Below, piece after piece: positions 42,974-51,048 of a DNA stretch of 64,000 nt; position 1 is the stretch's first letter; each line of letters opens with the position of its first letter. The position numbers and the translations under genes were made by a program. The stretch spans positions 186,001 to 250,000 of the forward strand of contig NZ_FXZC01000001.1 in assembly GCF_900169275.1 (NCBI RefSeq), read 5' to 3'. The DNA comes from Brevibacterium casei CIP 102111. GTDB taxonomy: Bacteria > Actinomycetota > Actinomycetes > Actinomycetales > Brevibacteriaceae. The notes beneath the pieces were generated by a model. The model made no database searches and was not told the origin of the DNA. It saw nothing but the letters and a program-made list of their open reading frames with translations.

Positions 42974-44974
42974 ATGAACGCCAGTCCGCAGAGTTCCGCG
43001 GCCACCGCCGCGAACGACACCACCGCCGAGGCGACCGCCCCGACCCGCACGCGCGAACCCAAGGTCCGCGCCCCCGAGCTCATCGGCCGCCGGTGGATGA
43101 ACTCCGGCGGCAAGGAGCTCACCCTCGCCGACCTCCGCGGCAAGGTCGTCCTCCTCGACTTCTGGACGTTCTGCTGCATCAACTGCCTCCACGTCCTCGA
43201 CGAGCTGCGGCCGCTCGAGGAGAAGTACGCAGGCGAACTCGTCATCATCGGCGTCCACTCGCCGAAGTTCGAGTTCGAACGCACCGTCGAGGCCGTCGAC
43301 CAGGCGGTCGAGCGCTACCAGGTCGAACACCTCGTCCTCGACGACCCCGACCTCGTCACGTGGCAGGCGTACACGGCGCGGGCATGGCCGACGCTGGCCG
43401 TCATCGATCCCGAGGGCTACCTCGTCGCGACCCTGTCCGGGGAAGGCCACGGCGCCGGCCTCGGGGAGATCATCGAAGGCCTCATCGCCGAACACTCGGC
43501 GAAGGGCACCCTCCACTCCGGAGACGGCCCCTACGTGCCCCCGCCGGCACCGGAGACCGAACTCTTCTATCCCGGCAAGGTGACGGTCCTGCCCTCGGGC
43601 AGCCTCCTCGTCGCCGACTCCGGCCACCACAGCCTCGTCGAGTACTCTGCCGACGGACAGACCGTGCTCCGACGCATCGGCACGGGGGAGCGGGGACTCA
43701 CCGACGGCGACTTCGCCACCGCACAGTTCAGCGAACCCGGCGGCATCACCGTCCTCCCCGAGGACGTCGCCGCGCGTGCCGGCTACCAGCTCATCGTCGC
43801 CGACACCGTCAACCACGTCCTGCGCGGCATCGACCTCGAGACGGAGACCGTGAGAACGATCGCCGGCACCGGCGAGCAGCACATGGTCGGGGCCATCGAC
43901 AACGTCCGCGGCACCCACGGCGCGCTCGGCCGCTATTCGGGCCCCGCCCTCGACGTCAAGCTCTCCTCCCCGTGGGACGTCCTCTTCGTCCCCGCCACCG
44001 GCGAGGTGGTCGTGGCGATGGCCGGTAACCACACGATCTGGTCGTTCGACCCCGTCACCGGAAACATCCGCCTGCTGTCCGGCACGATGAACGAGGGGCT
44101 CGTCAACGGGGACGCGGTGTCCGCGTGGTTCGCACAGTCCTCGGGCCTCGACCTCCACCCCGACGGCAGCGTCATCGTCGCCGACTCCGAGACCTCGGCG
44201 ATCCGCCGCCTCGATCCGGCCTCAGGAGAGGCGACGACGCTCGTGGGCACCGGTCTCTTCGACTTCGGCTTCCGTGACGGGCCCGCCGCCGAGGCACGGC
44301 TCCAGCATCCGCTCGGAGTGCGCACCCTGCCCGACGGGTCGCTCGCGATCGCCGACACGTACAACGGTGCGATCCGCCGGTACGACTTCACGACGAACGA
44401 GGTCTCGACGCTCGCCCGCGGGCTGCGCGAACCCTCGGACATCCTCGTCGTCGAAGCGGGTGCTGCGAGCGGGGACACGGCCGGCGGGACGGGAGCGGGC
44501 AGCGGCACCGCAGAGCTCCTCGTCGTCGAATCGGCGAACCACTCGCTCACCCGGGTGACCCTGCCGAAGGACGCCCAACGCGTCGACGAGGGTGCGCAGA
44601 CGAGCCACCGCCCGTCGACGGAGCTTGCCGCCGGACCTGTGGCCATCAGCGTGAGCTTCACCGTTCCCGCAGGTCAGAAGCTCGACGATCGCTGGGGTGA
44701 CCCGACCTACTTGCAGGTGTCCTCGACTCCGCCCGAACTCATCGTCTCTGGTGGCGGCGGGGCCGAGGGGCTGAGCCGCGACATCGTCATCGACCCCGAG
44801 GCGACCTCGGGAGTCCTCCACGTCACCGCGCGCGCCGCCGCGTGCGACGGCGAACCGGGAGGAGAGATCCCGCTCCACGCCGCCTGCCACCTCTACCAGC
44901 AGGACTGGGGCATTCCGGTCGAACTCACCGAGGCGGGTCCCTCAGTGCTCGACCTCGACCTCCGCGGCGCCTGA
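42974..44974 (+). CDS. NHLRC2-like thioredoxin/NHL-repeat protein
   Basis: The 666-residue product has a thioredoxin-like domain (about 32-175) with the redox motif CINC (Cys68, Cys71) in DFWTFCCINCLHVLDELRPL, a beta-propeller of NHL repeats (about 190-500; recurrent LPSGSLLVADSGHHSLVEY-type units), and a C-terminal beta domain. The order is that of animal NHLRC2. No signal peptide is visible, so it is likely cytoplasmic. A short Gly/Ala-rich insertion lies near 500-512. The partner and substrate are unknown. Confidence 0.88.
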   Translation: MNASPQSSAATAANDTTAEATAPTRTREPKVRAPELIGRRWMNSGGKELTLADLRGKVVLLDFWTFCCINCLHVLDELRPLEEKYAGELVIIGVHSPKFEFERTVEAVDQAVERYQVEHLVLDDPDLVTWQAYTARAWPTLAVIDPEGYLVATLSGEGHGAGLGEIIEGLIAEHSAKGTLHSGDGPYVPPPAPETELFYPGKVTVLPSGSLLVADSGHHSLVEYSADGQTVLRRIGTGERGLTDGDFATAQFSEPGGITVLPEDVAARAGYQLIVADTVNHVLRGIDLETETVRTIAGTGEQHMVGAIDNVRGTHGALGRYSGPALDVKLSSPWDVLFVPATGEVVVAMAGNHTIWSFDPVTGNIRLLSGTMNEGLVNGDAVSAWFAQSSGLDLHPDGSVIVADSETSAIRRLDPASGEATTLVGTGLFDFGFRDGPAAEARLQHPLGVRTLPDGSLAIADTYNGAIRRYDFTTNEVSTLARGLREPSDILVVEAGAASGDTAGGTGAGSGTAELLVVESANHSLTRVTLPKDAQRVDEGAQTSHRPSTELAAGPVAISVSFTVPAGQKLDDRWGDPTYLQVSSTPPELIVSGGGGAEGLSRDIVIDPEATSGVLHVTARAAACDGEPGGEIPLHAACHLYQQDWGIPVELTEAGPSVLDLDLRGA

Positions 44975-44983
44975 GACCCGGCC

Positions 44984-45000
44984 AGTGCTCCCGAGGCACT
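44984..45000 (+). terminator. Possible terminator after the NHL gene
   Basis: AGTGC and GCACT pair across a 7-base gap, nine bases after the stop. The stem is short and has no T-tract. Confidence 0.3.
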
Positions 45001-45063
45001 GAGAGCCGGCGGTTCGGTGCTCGCACTGCGCCGGAGACCGCCGTCCTGGCACCGCCACCGCTA

Positions 45064-45138
45064 GTTGCGGTCGAAAACCGGTGGAAAATGGGCCCGATCG
45101 CTCGATTTTCCTCGATTTCTCGACCACAAACGGGTGGG
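45064..45138 (-). repeat. Second repeat family, copy A
   Basis: The 75-bp element begins GTTGCGGTCGA and ends TCGACCACAAACGGGTGGG, so its ends are inverted repeats apart from one position. Inside, GGAAAAT and ATTTTCC form a second stem. Copy B 151 bases away differs at two positions. Read on the minus strand, the one end mismatch becomes a G-U pair. Confidence 0.85.
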
Positions 45139-45214
45139 AAGCGTCGCAAGGTCGCGCACTGTCGCGGCGCTTGAGACCCGGCGTCCGGCGCCCTTCCTCG
45201 CTCCGCCACCGCCG

Positions 45215-45289
45215 GTTGCGGTCGAAAACCGGTGGAAAATGGGCCCGATCGCTCGATTTCCCTCGGTTTCTCGACCACAAACGGGTGGG
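45215..45289 (-). repeat. Second repeat family, copy B, with partial third unit
   Basis: The 75-bp element is nearly identical to copy A; the two differences are T to C in the inner stem (a G-U pair on the minus strand) and A to G near the right end. The preceding CCGCCACCGC is shared too. At 45290-45310 the right end is repeated again (CCACAAACGGCTGGGC). Confidence 0.85.
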
Positions 45290-45337
45290 CACACCCACAA
45301 ACGGCTGGGCAGGGCCACTCGGCCCGCACCGGGCTGC

Positions 45338-46297
45338 TCACATGATCGAGACTTCGCCGAGGCGGCGCGGTTCGACGCGCACCTGCGAGGAGCGGACGAC
45401 GACGGATCCGCCGAGGACGAACGAGAGCGTCTCGTCGAGGTCCCGTTCGTCGGCGGTGACGATGTCACGATAGCGGCCCTTGATCCGCACCTCGGCGGTG
45501 GCAGGGGTGAGCTCGAGGTCGCCGCCCGAGGAAGTGAGACTGACCTTGGGTTCCCGCACGATCGACCATTCGACATCCCCGAGGATCTCGTTGTCGGTCT
45601 CGTAGCCGAATACGCACCCCGAGGGCATGAGGGTCTTCGCCTTGACGCAGTTGCGCAGGTGCTCGTCGACCTGCTCGGCGACGGCCTGCTCGAGCTTCGC
45701 GGTCGGCTGCGGCGCCAGGGAGATCTTCGGCGAGTCCCCGGGGGCGGTGACCTCGGCGCGCTCGGACTTCGACTTGAGGAACGTCGCGTCGAAGCCGACG
45801 AGGTAGGTCGCCGGGAACAGCACGGGAACCTCCCCGGCGGAGACGCTGAATCCGTTGACCGTCGCCGTCGAGGACCCGGAGACGTCGAGGTCGAGGGTCG
45901 GCCAGGCCTTCTGCTCGATCGCCCAGCGGTCGAAGAGCCCCGCGGCGGCCGGCAGCCGGACGAGGTCGAGGTCGACACTGTGGGTCTGTGAGGAGAGGAC
46001 GTAGGAGAGGCGGACCTTCGCCCGGTCGCCGTCGGTCGAGACGGTCTCAGCGGAGGCTTCGCGGGGCAGGTCGGGGGCCGCGGAGAGCACGTCCTGGCTC
46101 AGCGCCAGCGTCGAGCCGGGAGTGGGGGAGGAGAGGTAGGAGAAGGCACGCTCGGCGTTGCCCTGCTCGATCGCTGACATGTACGCCTCGACGGTGCGCG
46201 CCGGGGTGTAGACGGTGACGTTGAGCAGAGGCACCGAGGCGACGGTGAGCACGATGACGACGAGAGCGGAGATGAGAAGGGTGCGCGACGTTCGCAT
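45338..46297 (-). CDS. Membrane-anchored extracytoplasmic protein of unknown function
   Basis: The 319-residue product has one N-terminal membrane helix (LLISALVVIVLTVASVPLL) and an extracellular part that opens with an NTF2/DUF4878-like pattern (ARTVEAYMSAIEQGNAERAFSYL). Two later beta-rich segments surround FPATYLVGFDATFLKSKSE; the two cysteines (NCVKAKTLMPSGC) could be bonded. The pattern recalls staphylococcal TcaA-type proteins, but I cannot assign it. A possible -10 TAAACT lies at 46376-46381. Confidence 0.7.
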   Translation of the reverse strand: MRTSRTLLISALVVIVLTVASVPLLNVTVYTPARTVEAYMSAIEQGNAERAFSYLSSPTPGSTLALSQDVLSAAPDLPREASAETVSTDGDRAKVRLSYVLSSQTHSVDLDLVRLPAAAGLFDRWAIEQKAWPTLDLDVSGSSTATVNGFSVSAGEVPVLFPATYLVGFDATFLKSKSERAEVTAPGDSPKISLAPQPTAKLEQAVAEQVDEHLRNCVKAKTLMPSGCVFGYETDNEILGDVEWSIVREPKVSLTSSGGDLELTPATAEVRIKGRYRDIVTADERDLDETLSFVLGGSVVVRSSQVRVEPRRLGEVSIM

Positions 46298-46476
46298 GGC
46301 CTCTCCTCATCGGCTCGGGGGATGTCCCGGTCGGCGGGCGGCTCCGCTGTCTCCGGGTGGGGATGTCGAATCCAGTTTAGTGGACAGCGAGCCTGCCGCC
46401 GTCACGTACCGGGCCCGGCCCCCTTCATCGCGCAGGAGCGGGTCTGCTCATCTCGCGGATGCGGGTCCGGTCCGCC

Positions 46477-47532
46477 TCATTCGACGGAGTAGGCCCGCAG
46501 CTGTGAGGTGTCGACGTCGACGAAGACGTGGGTGCCCACCCTGACGTTGGCGCGCAGCTCGGTGAGGGACTCGCCGAGGCCGGGGTGGAGGACCCCGTAG
46601 GCCGTGCCATCCGTGCCCCCGAGATCGGTGAGATCGGCGAGGTCGACATCGAGGGCGAGCCCCATCTCCGTATCGACGGGAGAGAGCTTCGCCTGGATCG
46701 CCGACCCGCGGTCCCGGAGTCCGACGACGATCGCTTCGAAGACCGCCGACGAGGTGAAGGCAGGGTCGTGTTCGTCGAGTGAGACGAGGGCTGCCCGCCA
46801 CGGCAGGGTGACGAAGACCTTGCCGTCGAGTTCGGTCCGGGCGCGGACGGCCGAGTGGCCGATCGACAGCCACCCCTTGCGGGCGAGGCCCGACCAGATG
46901 TTCACTCCGGTGAGTTCAGCGGGCAGGGAGCCGCGCGGTTCCGAGACGACGGTCGCGAGCGGACCGAGGGCGACGAGTTCGCCCTTCTCGATGTTCGCGA
47001 CGCCCGCCTCGGCGATGATGAAGTCCGTCAGCGTCGTCGAGGAGAGCACGATTCCGCGTCCCTGCGCGGCGGCGAGGTCGGCGAGCCGGGCGCGCAGACC
47101 GGTGCGGATGTGGCCGGGCACCTCGGCGAAGGGGTCGATGAAGGTCAGCCATTCGCGGCCGGTCGACCAGGCGAGGGCGAGGACGAGCTTGGCGCGGGTC
47201 GCGGCATCGAGGTCGCCGATGCGGGTCCGCAGCACCGAGGTCTCGAGTCCGAATTCGCTCAGCGCCGCCGCTGATGCCGCCTCCCCGGGATCGGCATCGG
47301 CGGCGCGCAGATACGACGTCACCCACCTGCGCACACGCAGACGTCCCGACCGGAATCCGGTCGGGAGCTGTGGGGGTGGTGCGACGCCGGGCTGGGCGGC
47401 CGCGGACAGCACCACCTCAGTGGTGCTGTCCGGGCTGCCCATGAGTCCGAGAACCGTCCCCGCTCGGAGACGACCGAGGTCGATCGGGCGCCCTCCGAGG
47501 TGCAGCCCCGCCAGGGACAGTTCGCGGCTCAA
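46477..47532 (-). CDS. Degenerate ABC-type ATPase with TOBE-like C-terminus
   Basis: The 351-residue product follows the ABC ATPase plan but with broken motifs. The Walker A position reads GLMGSPDSTTEV and lacks the GK pair; the signature position reads IGDLDAATRAKLVLALAW; Walker B reads WLTFIDP without the catalytic glutamate; the switch position is VLSSTTL without histidine. Residues about 275-351 resemble a TOBE substrate-sensing domain (TAYGVLHPG, LRANVRVGTHVFVDVD). It probably does not hydrolyse ATP. It starts seven bases after the LPXTG gene ends, so the two form an operon. No permease gene is nearby. Confidence 0.7.
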   Translation of the reverse strand: MSRELSLAGLHLGGRPIDLGRLRAGTVLGLMGSPDSTTEVVLSAAAQPGVAPPPQLPTGFRSGRLRVRRWVTSYLRAADADPGEAASAAALSEFGLETSVLRTRIGDLDAATRAKLVLALAWSTGREWLTFIDPFAEVPGHIRTGLRARLADLAAAQGRGIVLSSTTLTDFIIAEAGVANIEKGELVALGPLATVVSEPRGSLPAELTGVNIWSGLARKGWLSIGHSAVRARTELDGKVFVTLPWRAALVSLDEHDPAFTSSAVFEAIVVGLRDRGSAIQAKLSPVDTEMGLALDVDLADLTDLGGTDGTAYGVLHPGLGESLTELRANVRVGTHVFVDVDTSQLRAYSVE

Positions 47533-47539
47533 CGGATCG

Positions 47540-49015
47540 TCAGAACTCCGCAGGATCGTCGGCGGCCGCGTCGGCGCGTCGACGGGTGATGACGACGGCT
47601 GCCGCGCCGACGACGAGGAGTCCCGCGCCGAGCGCGAGTCCGGTCATCTCGGCACCGGTGCGGGGCAGGTCGTTCGAGGCGCCGCTGCCGGAACCGCTGC
47701 CGGAGCCGTTTCCGCTGCCGCTGCCGGAGCCGCTGCCGTTCTCGGACACATCGGTGCCGTTGGTGACGACGGTGAAGCTTCCGCCCTGCGGCTTGTCGAA
47801 GCTCTCGGCCTGGACGCGGACGTTGTACGTGCCGAGCACGGCCTTGACCTTAGCCTGGACGCCGAAGGTCGCCTTGCCCTCGGAGTCGGCTTCCTTCGAC
47901 ATCGTGTAGCGGTCGACCTTGCCCTGGGCATGATCGACGACGATGGTGATCTTCTCACCGGGCTGAGCGCCGGTGACGCCGAGCGTGACGCCCTTGTTGA
48001 GGAAGTCCTCGGAGGTGATCTCCGTGGGGTCGATGATGAGGGCCTGCGGTGCCGCGGCCGGCTGCTTGTCGTCCTTCGCCCCCTCGTCGGCCGAGTCGGT
48101 CGACTTCTCCGAGGGCGTGCCGGTCTCCGACGGCTCAGCCGTCTTGGACGGCTCTCCGGTCTCGGACGGCGTGTCGGTGGGAGCGGGGCCCGTCTGCGTC
48201 GGCGAGGGCTGACCGGTCTCCGACGGCGTCGGATCCGCAGTCTTGCTCGGCGTCTGCGTCGGGGTCTCCGTCTTCGTCTCAGACGGGGTGGGCTTCGGCG
48301 AGTCGGTGGGCTTCGCGGTCTCCGTCGGCTTCGCGGTCTCGGTCGGAGCCGGCGCGGTCGTCGACGGGGACTCCGTCTTCGTCTCCGACGGGGTGGGCTT
48401 CGCCGTCTCGGTCGGCTTCGCGGTCTCCGTCGGCGTTCCGGTCTCGGACGGGTCCGGCGAGGCGGTGTCCGTGGGAGCCGGGGCGGTCGGACGCTCGCAC
48501 GAGCTGCCGGCGCCCGAATCGTCCTTGTCCGAGTCCTTCGCGACGACCTCGAAGGTCACCTTCGAGGAGTCCTTCTCGGACTTGAGGTCGGTGAGGTAGA
48601 GCGTGTACGTCCCGAGCGGCACCTGAGCGCCTTCGGTGGTCGAGAAGAAGTAGGTCCCGTTGACCTTCCCGTTCTCATCGACGGTGAGCTTCGTCTCCGG
48701 GGTGTACTCCGTGCCGTCGGTGCCGACGACCGTCACGGTCGCCTTCTCATCGGCGGTGAATCCGGTGCCGGAGAACCCGATGCCCTCCTTCTTGTCCACG
48801 ATCTCTTCCCGACTGACCTGCGCCGCGGACACAGTGGCCTGCGGGGTGTCGCTGTCGGGGACGTTGGAGTCGCTCTGGGACCCGGCACCGTCATAGGCGC
48901 AGAGCGGGCCCTGGGGCACCGTAGGAGACGCGGTCGACGCGAACGCGGGAGCGCCGGCGAGACCGGTCAGTGCAACGGCTACTGCGGGGGCAAGCACAAG
49001 ACGCGAGGTCTTCAC
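47540..49015 (-). CDS. LPXTG-anchored surface protein with Pro/Thr/Ser-rich stalk
   Basis: The 491-residue product has a Sec signal peptide ending near AFA-STA, a folded Ig-like domain (about 70-160), a stalk of imperfect repeats built from TETAKPT and SETGTPS units (about 175-305), a second beta domain (about 325-420), a Gly/Ser run, and a sortase signal LPRTG (450-454), hydrophobic segment and RRR tail. It should be covalently fixed to peptidoglycan by a sortase not in the window. The start is a GTG at 49015. The binding partner is unknown. Confidence 0.92.
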   Translation of the reverse strand: MKTSRLVLAPAVAVALTGLAGAPAFASTASPTVPQGPLCAYDGAGSQSDSNVPDSDTPQATVSAAQVSREEIVDKKEGIGFSGTGFTADEKATVTVVGTDGTEYTPETKLTVDENGKVNGTYFFSTTEGAQVPLGTYTLYLTDLKSEKDSSKVTFEVVAKDSDKDDSGAGSSCERPTAPAPTDTASPDPSETGTPTETAKPTETAKPTPSETKTESPSTTAPAPTETAKPTETAKPTDSPKPTPSETKTETPTQTPSKTADPTPSETGQPSPTQTGPAPTDTPSETGEPSKTAEPSETGTPSEKSTDSADEGAKDDKQPAAAPQALIIDPTEITSEDFLNKGVTLGVTGAQPGEKITIVVDHAQGKVDRYTMSKEADSEGKATFGVQAKVKAVLGTYNVRVQAESFDKPQGGSFTVVTNGTDVSENGSGSGSGSGNGSGSGSGSGASNDLPRTGAEMTGLALGAGLLVVGAAAVVITRRRADAAADDPAEF

Positions 49016-49028
49016 AGTAATGCCTTTC

Positions 49029-49042
49029 GGTTGATGTCAACC
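49029..49042. promoter_or_regulatory. Inverted repeat in the LPXTG gene leader
   Basis: GGTTGA-TG-TCAACC is a perfect 6-bp-arm dyad ending 14 bases before the GTG start, overlapping the ribosome-binding region. It could be an operator or a small hairpin controlling translation. The rest of the 299-base gap to dcd is AT-richer than its surroundings and carries no gene. Confidence 0.4.
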
Positions 49043-49301
49043 CACAAAAGGCGATGGAACTCCCGGCATTCCCTGGCTGAGAAGAGGAAGGCACCATCGT
49101 GCGCGGGTTCGTACAGCACCCCACTCTAAAGCATTCACTCAGGCGCATGGCGAGACACACGGAGGCAATTCAAGGATTTATCGCAGGATCGTTATCAATT
49201 CGTGACAAAGTAACGGCGTGTCGCACCCGACTCCTGCCTCGCCGAGGTGGTTCTCCGCCTCGCTGCCCCCGTCGTGACTGCGCGCCGGGGTCCGATCCGA
49301 C

Positions 49302-49307
49302 TACCAT
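49302..49307 (+). promoter_or_regulatory. Candidate -10 element for dcd
   Basis: TACCAT lies seven bases before the GTG start of dcd; there is no Shine-Dalgarno sequence in between, consistent with a leaderless transcript. The -35 is unclear. Confidence 0.45.
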
Positions 49308-49314
49308 CAGGGGT

Positions 49315-49893
49315 GTGACTCTCCTTTCCGACCGCGACATCCGCGCCGAACTCGAATCCGGTCGCATCGCGCTGGACCCCTGTGACCTCTCGCTCATCCA
49401 GCCTGCGAGCGTCGACGTCTGCCTCGACCGCTACTTCCGGCTCTTCGACAACCACAAGTACGCGGTCATCGATCCCTCGCTCGAACAGCCCGAGCTCACC
49501 CGCTTCGTCGAGGTCGACCCGGAAGAGCCCTTCGTCCTCCACCCCGGGGAGTTCGTCCTCGCCTCGACCCATGAGCTCGTCACCCTGCCCGACGACGTCG
49601 CGGCCAGGCTCGAGGGGAAGTCCTCGCTCGGCCGCCTCGGTCTGCTCACGCATTCGACGGCAGGGTTCATCGACCCGGGATTCACCGGTCATGTCACCCT
49701 CGAGCTCTCGAACGTCGCGACGCTGCCGATCACGCTGTGGCCGGGGATGAAGATCGGCCAGCTCTGCTTCTTCCGGCTCAGCTCCGCCGCCGAGGTCCCC
49801 TACGGCTCCGAGGCCACAGGCAGCCGGTACCAGGGTCAGCGCGGCCCCACGGCCTCACGGTCGCACGCGAACTTCTTCCGGAGGGCCATGTGA
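49315..49893 (+). CDS. dcd: dCTP deaminase
   Basis: The 192-residue product starts [18 protein letters not shown] and has the conserved [46 protein letters not shown] and [14 protein letters not shown] segments of dCTP deaminases. It converts dCTP to dUTP, or directly to dUMP in the bifunctional form seen in some actinobacteria; which of the two cannot be decided here. The GTG at 49315 starts the family sequence. The stop overlaps the next gene. Confidence 0.95.
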   Translation: MTLLSDRDIRAELESGRIALDPCDLSLIQPASVDVCLDRYFRLFDNHKYAVIDPSLEQPELTRFVEVDPEEPFVLHPGEFVLASTHELVTLPDDVAARLEGKSSLGRLGLLTHSTAGFIDPGFTGHVTLELSNVATLPITLWPGMKIGQLCFFRLSSAAEVPYGSEATGSRYQGQRGPTASRSHANFFRRAM

Positions 49894-50897
49894 TCACCCG
49901 GCGGGAGCTGAGGAGGCAGCGGGAGCAGTCCGGCGGCGGCGCCCCCGCCGTCGAGGGACTCGCCGCGGACCTGCGCGGACGCCACCTCCTCCTCCTCGAC
50001 GCCGAGATCGAGGTCTCTGACGTCCTCGCCCTCGTCCACAACAGGCTCCCCGACGTGCCGCCGCGCCTGAACGAGAACGATCAGGTCCGCCTCTCCCGCC
50101 ATTCGCGGCTCAGTGCCGGGGTCGACCTCGACGAGGCGACGGTCGCCGCGCTCGAGATCCCCGAGTGGTCCCGTCGCGCCGTCGTCCTCGACACTCCGCG
50201 CGACCGGGAGCCCGCGCCGCCGCCGGAATGGTTCGAGGACGCGGACGGACTCCATGAGGCGTTTCCCGCGGGCCTTCCCGACCGTGAGGAGGAGCGCGCG
50301 CTCAGCCTCCTCATCTCCATCGCCTCGCGCCTGCATCTGGCCATCCGCCTCGCCGACGAGGACGGGATGGGCACCCGCGTGCTCGTGCCCGACCCCGAGG
50401 CGAAGGTCGATCTCTACCTCTACTCCCCGTACTGGCTCGACCCCGATGTCGCCCTCTCGCTCGTGCGCACCCACGCCCCGCATGCCTTCCAGCAGGAGCT
50501 GCCGACCCCCGATGCCGCGGTCCTCGCGCAGACCTCGCTCGACGATCCTCTCTTCGACTCCTCCGCACCCGTCGTCCTCGACGGCTACTCCCTCCTCATC
50601 CCGCTCGGCGAGATCGACGAGGCGGCCGGGGCGATCGAGATCCGCGTGACCGAGGCCGAATGGGTGCCCCCGATCGTGCGGGCGAGCACCGAGCTGCCGC
50701 AGATCGAGTACCACGTCCACTGGATGGACGCCGAAGAGGTCCGCTACCGCCCAGGCCATGATCGCCGCTTCCGGCAGATGCGCGCCGAGGTGGCCGCCCT
50801 CGTCGATCGGATCGGCGCCGAGCTGCTCTCCCGGAGCGACGGCATCGGCCTCGATGAGAACGGGTTCCTTGTCACATCGGCGCAGCTGCGGGCCTGA
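49890..50897 (+). CDS. Unknown protein coupled to dcd
   Basis: The 335-residue product begins [15 protein letters not shown], has no signal peptide or membrane segment, and is acidic. Two longer alternating segments (about 130-240 and 250-310) look alpha/beta. I do not recognise a family. It starts at a GTG overlapping the dcd stop by four bases, so the two proteins are probably made together; a nucleotide-related role is a guess from that. The TRRELR motif also occurs at the very C-terminus of the histidine kinase at 58600. Confidence 0.75.
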   Translation: MITRRELRRQREQSGGGAPAVEGLAADLRGRHLLLLDAEIEVSDVLALVHNRLPDVPPRLNENDQVRLSRHSRLSAGVDLDEATVAALEIPEWSRRAVVLDTPRDREPAPPPEWFEDADGLHEAFPAGLPDREEERALSLLISIASRLHLAIRLADEDGMGTRVLVPDPEAKVDLYLYSPYWLDPDVALSLVRTHAPHAFQQELPTPDAAVLAQTSLDDPLFDSSAPVVLDGYSLLIPLGEIDEAAGAIEIRVTEAEWVPPIVRASTELPQIEYHVHWMDAEEVRYRPGHDRRFRQMRAEVAALVDRIGAELLSRSDGIGLDENGFLVTSAQLRA

Positions 50898-51048
50898 TCG
50901 GGCACGGCAGGCGGCATCGTCGTGTGACGGTCCGTCTCGGGTGCTCCGCGCCGGTCCGTTGATTGGGAGAACGACCACTTTCCATGCGAAAATACTGTTG
51001 AGCAGGTCTCGATCGCCACACAACGGAAAATGACGGAGGTGTCCGCCG

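Larger units (their letters stand above)
44975..45337. other. 363-base convergent intergenic region with two repeat copies
   Basis: It lies between the NHL gene and the minus-strand gene at 45338. It contains a short hairpin (AGTGC 44984-44988 / GCACT 44996-45000), repeat copies A and B, and a partial third unit at 45290-45310. There is no coding potential that I can support. Confidence 0.6.

Noticed and set aside
46604..49129. Plus-strand open frame of about 840 codons with Leu/Gly/Arg repeats
   Set aside because: It is the complement of the degenerate ABC and LPXTG genes; the repeats mirror the Thr/Pro stalk.
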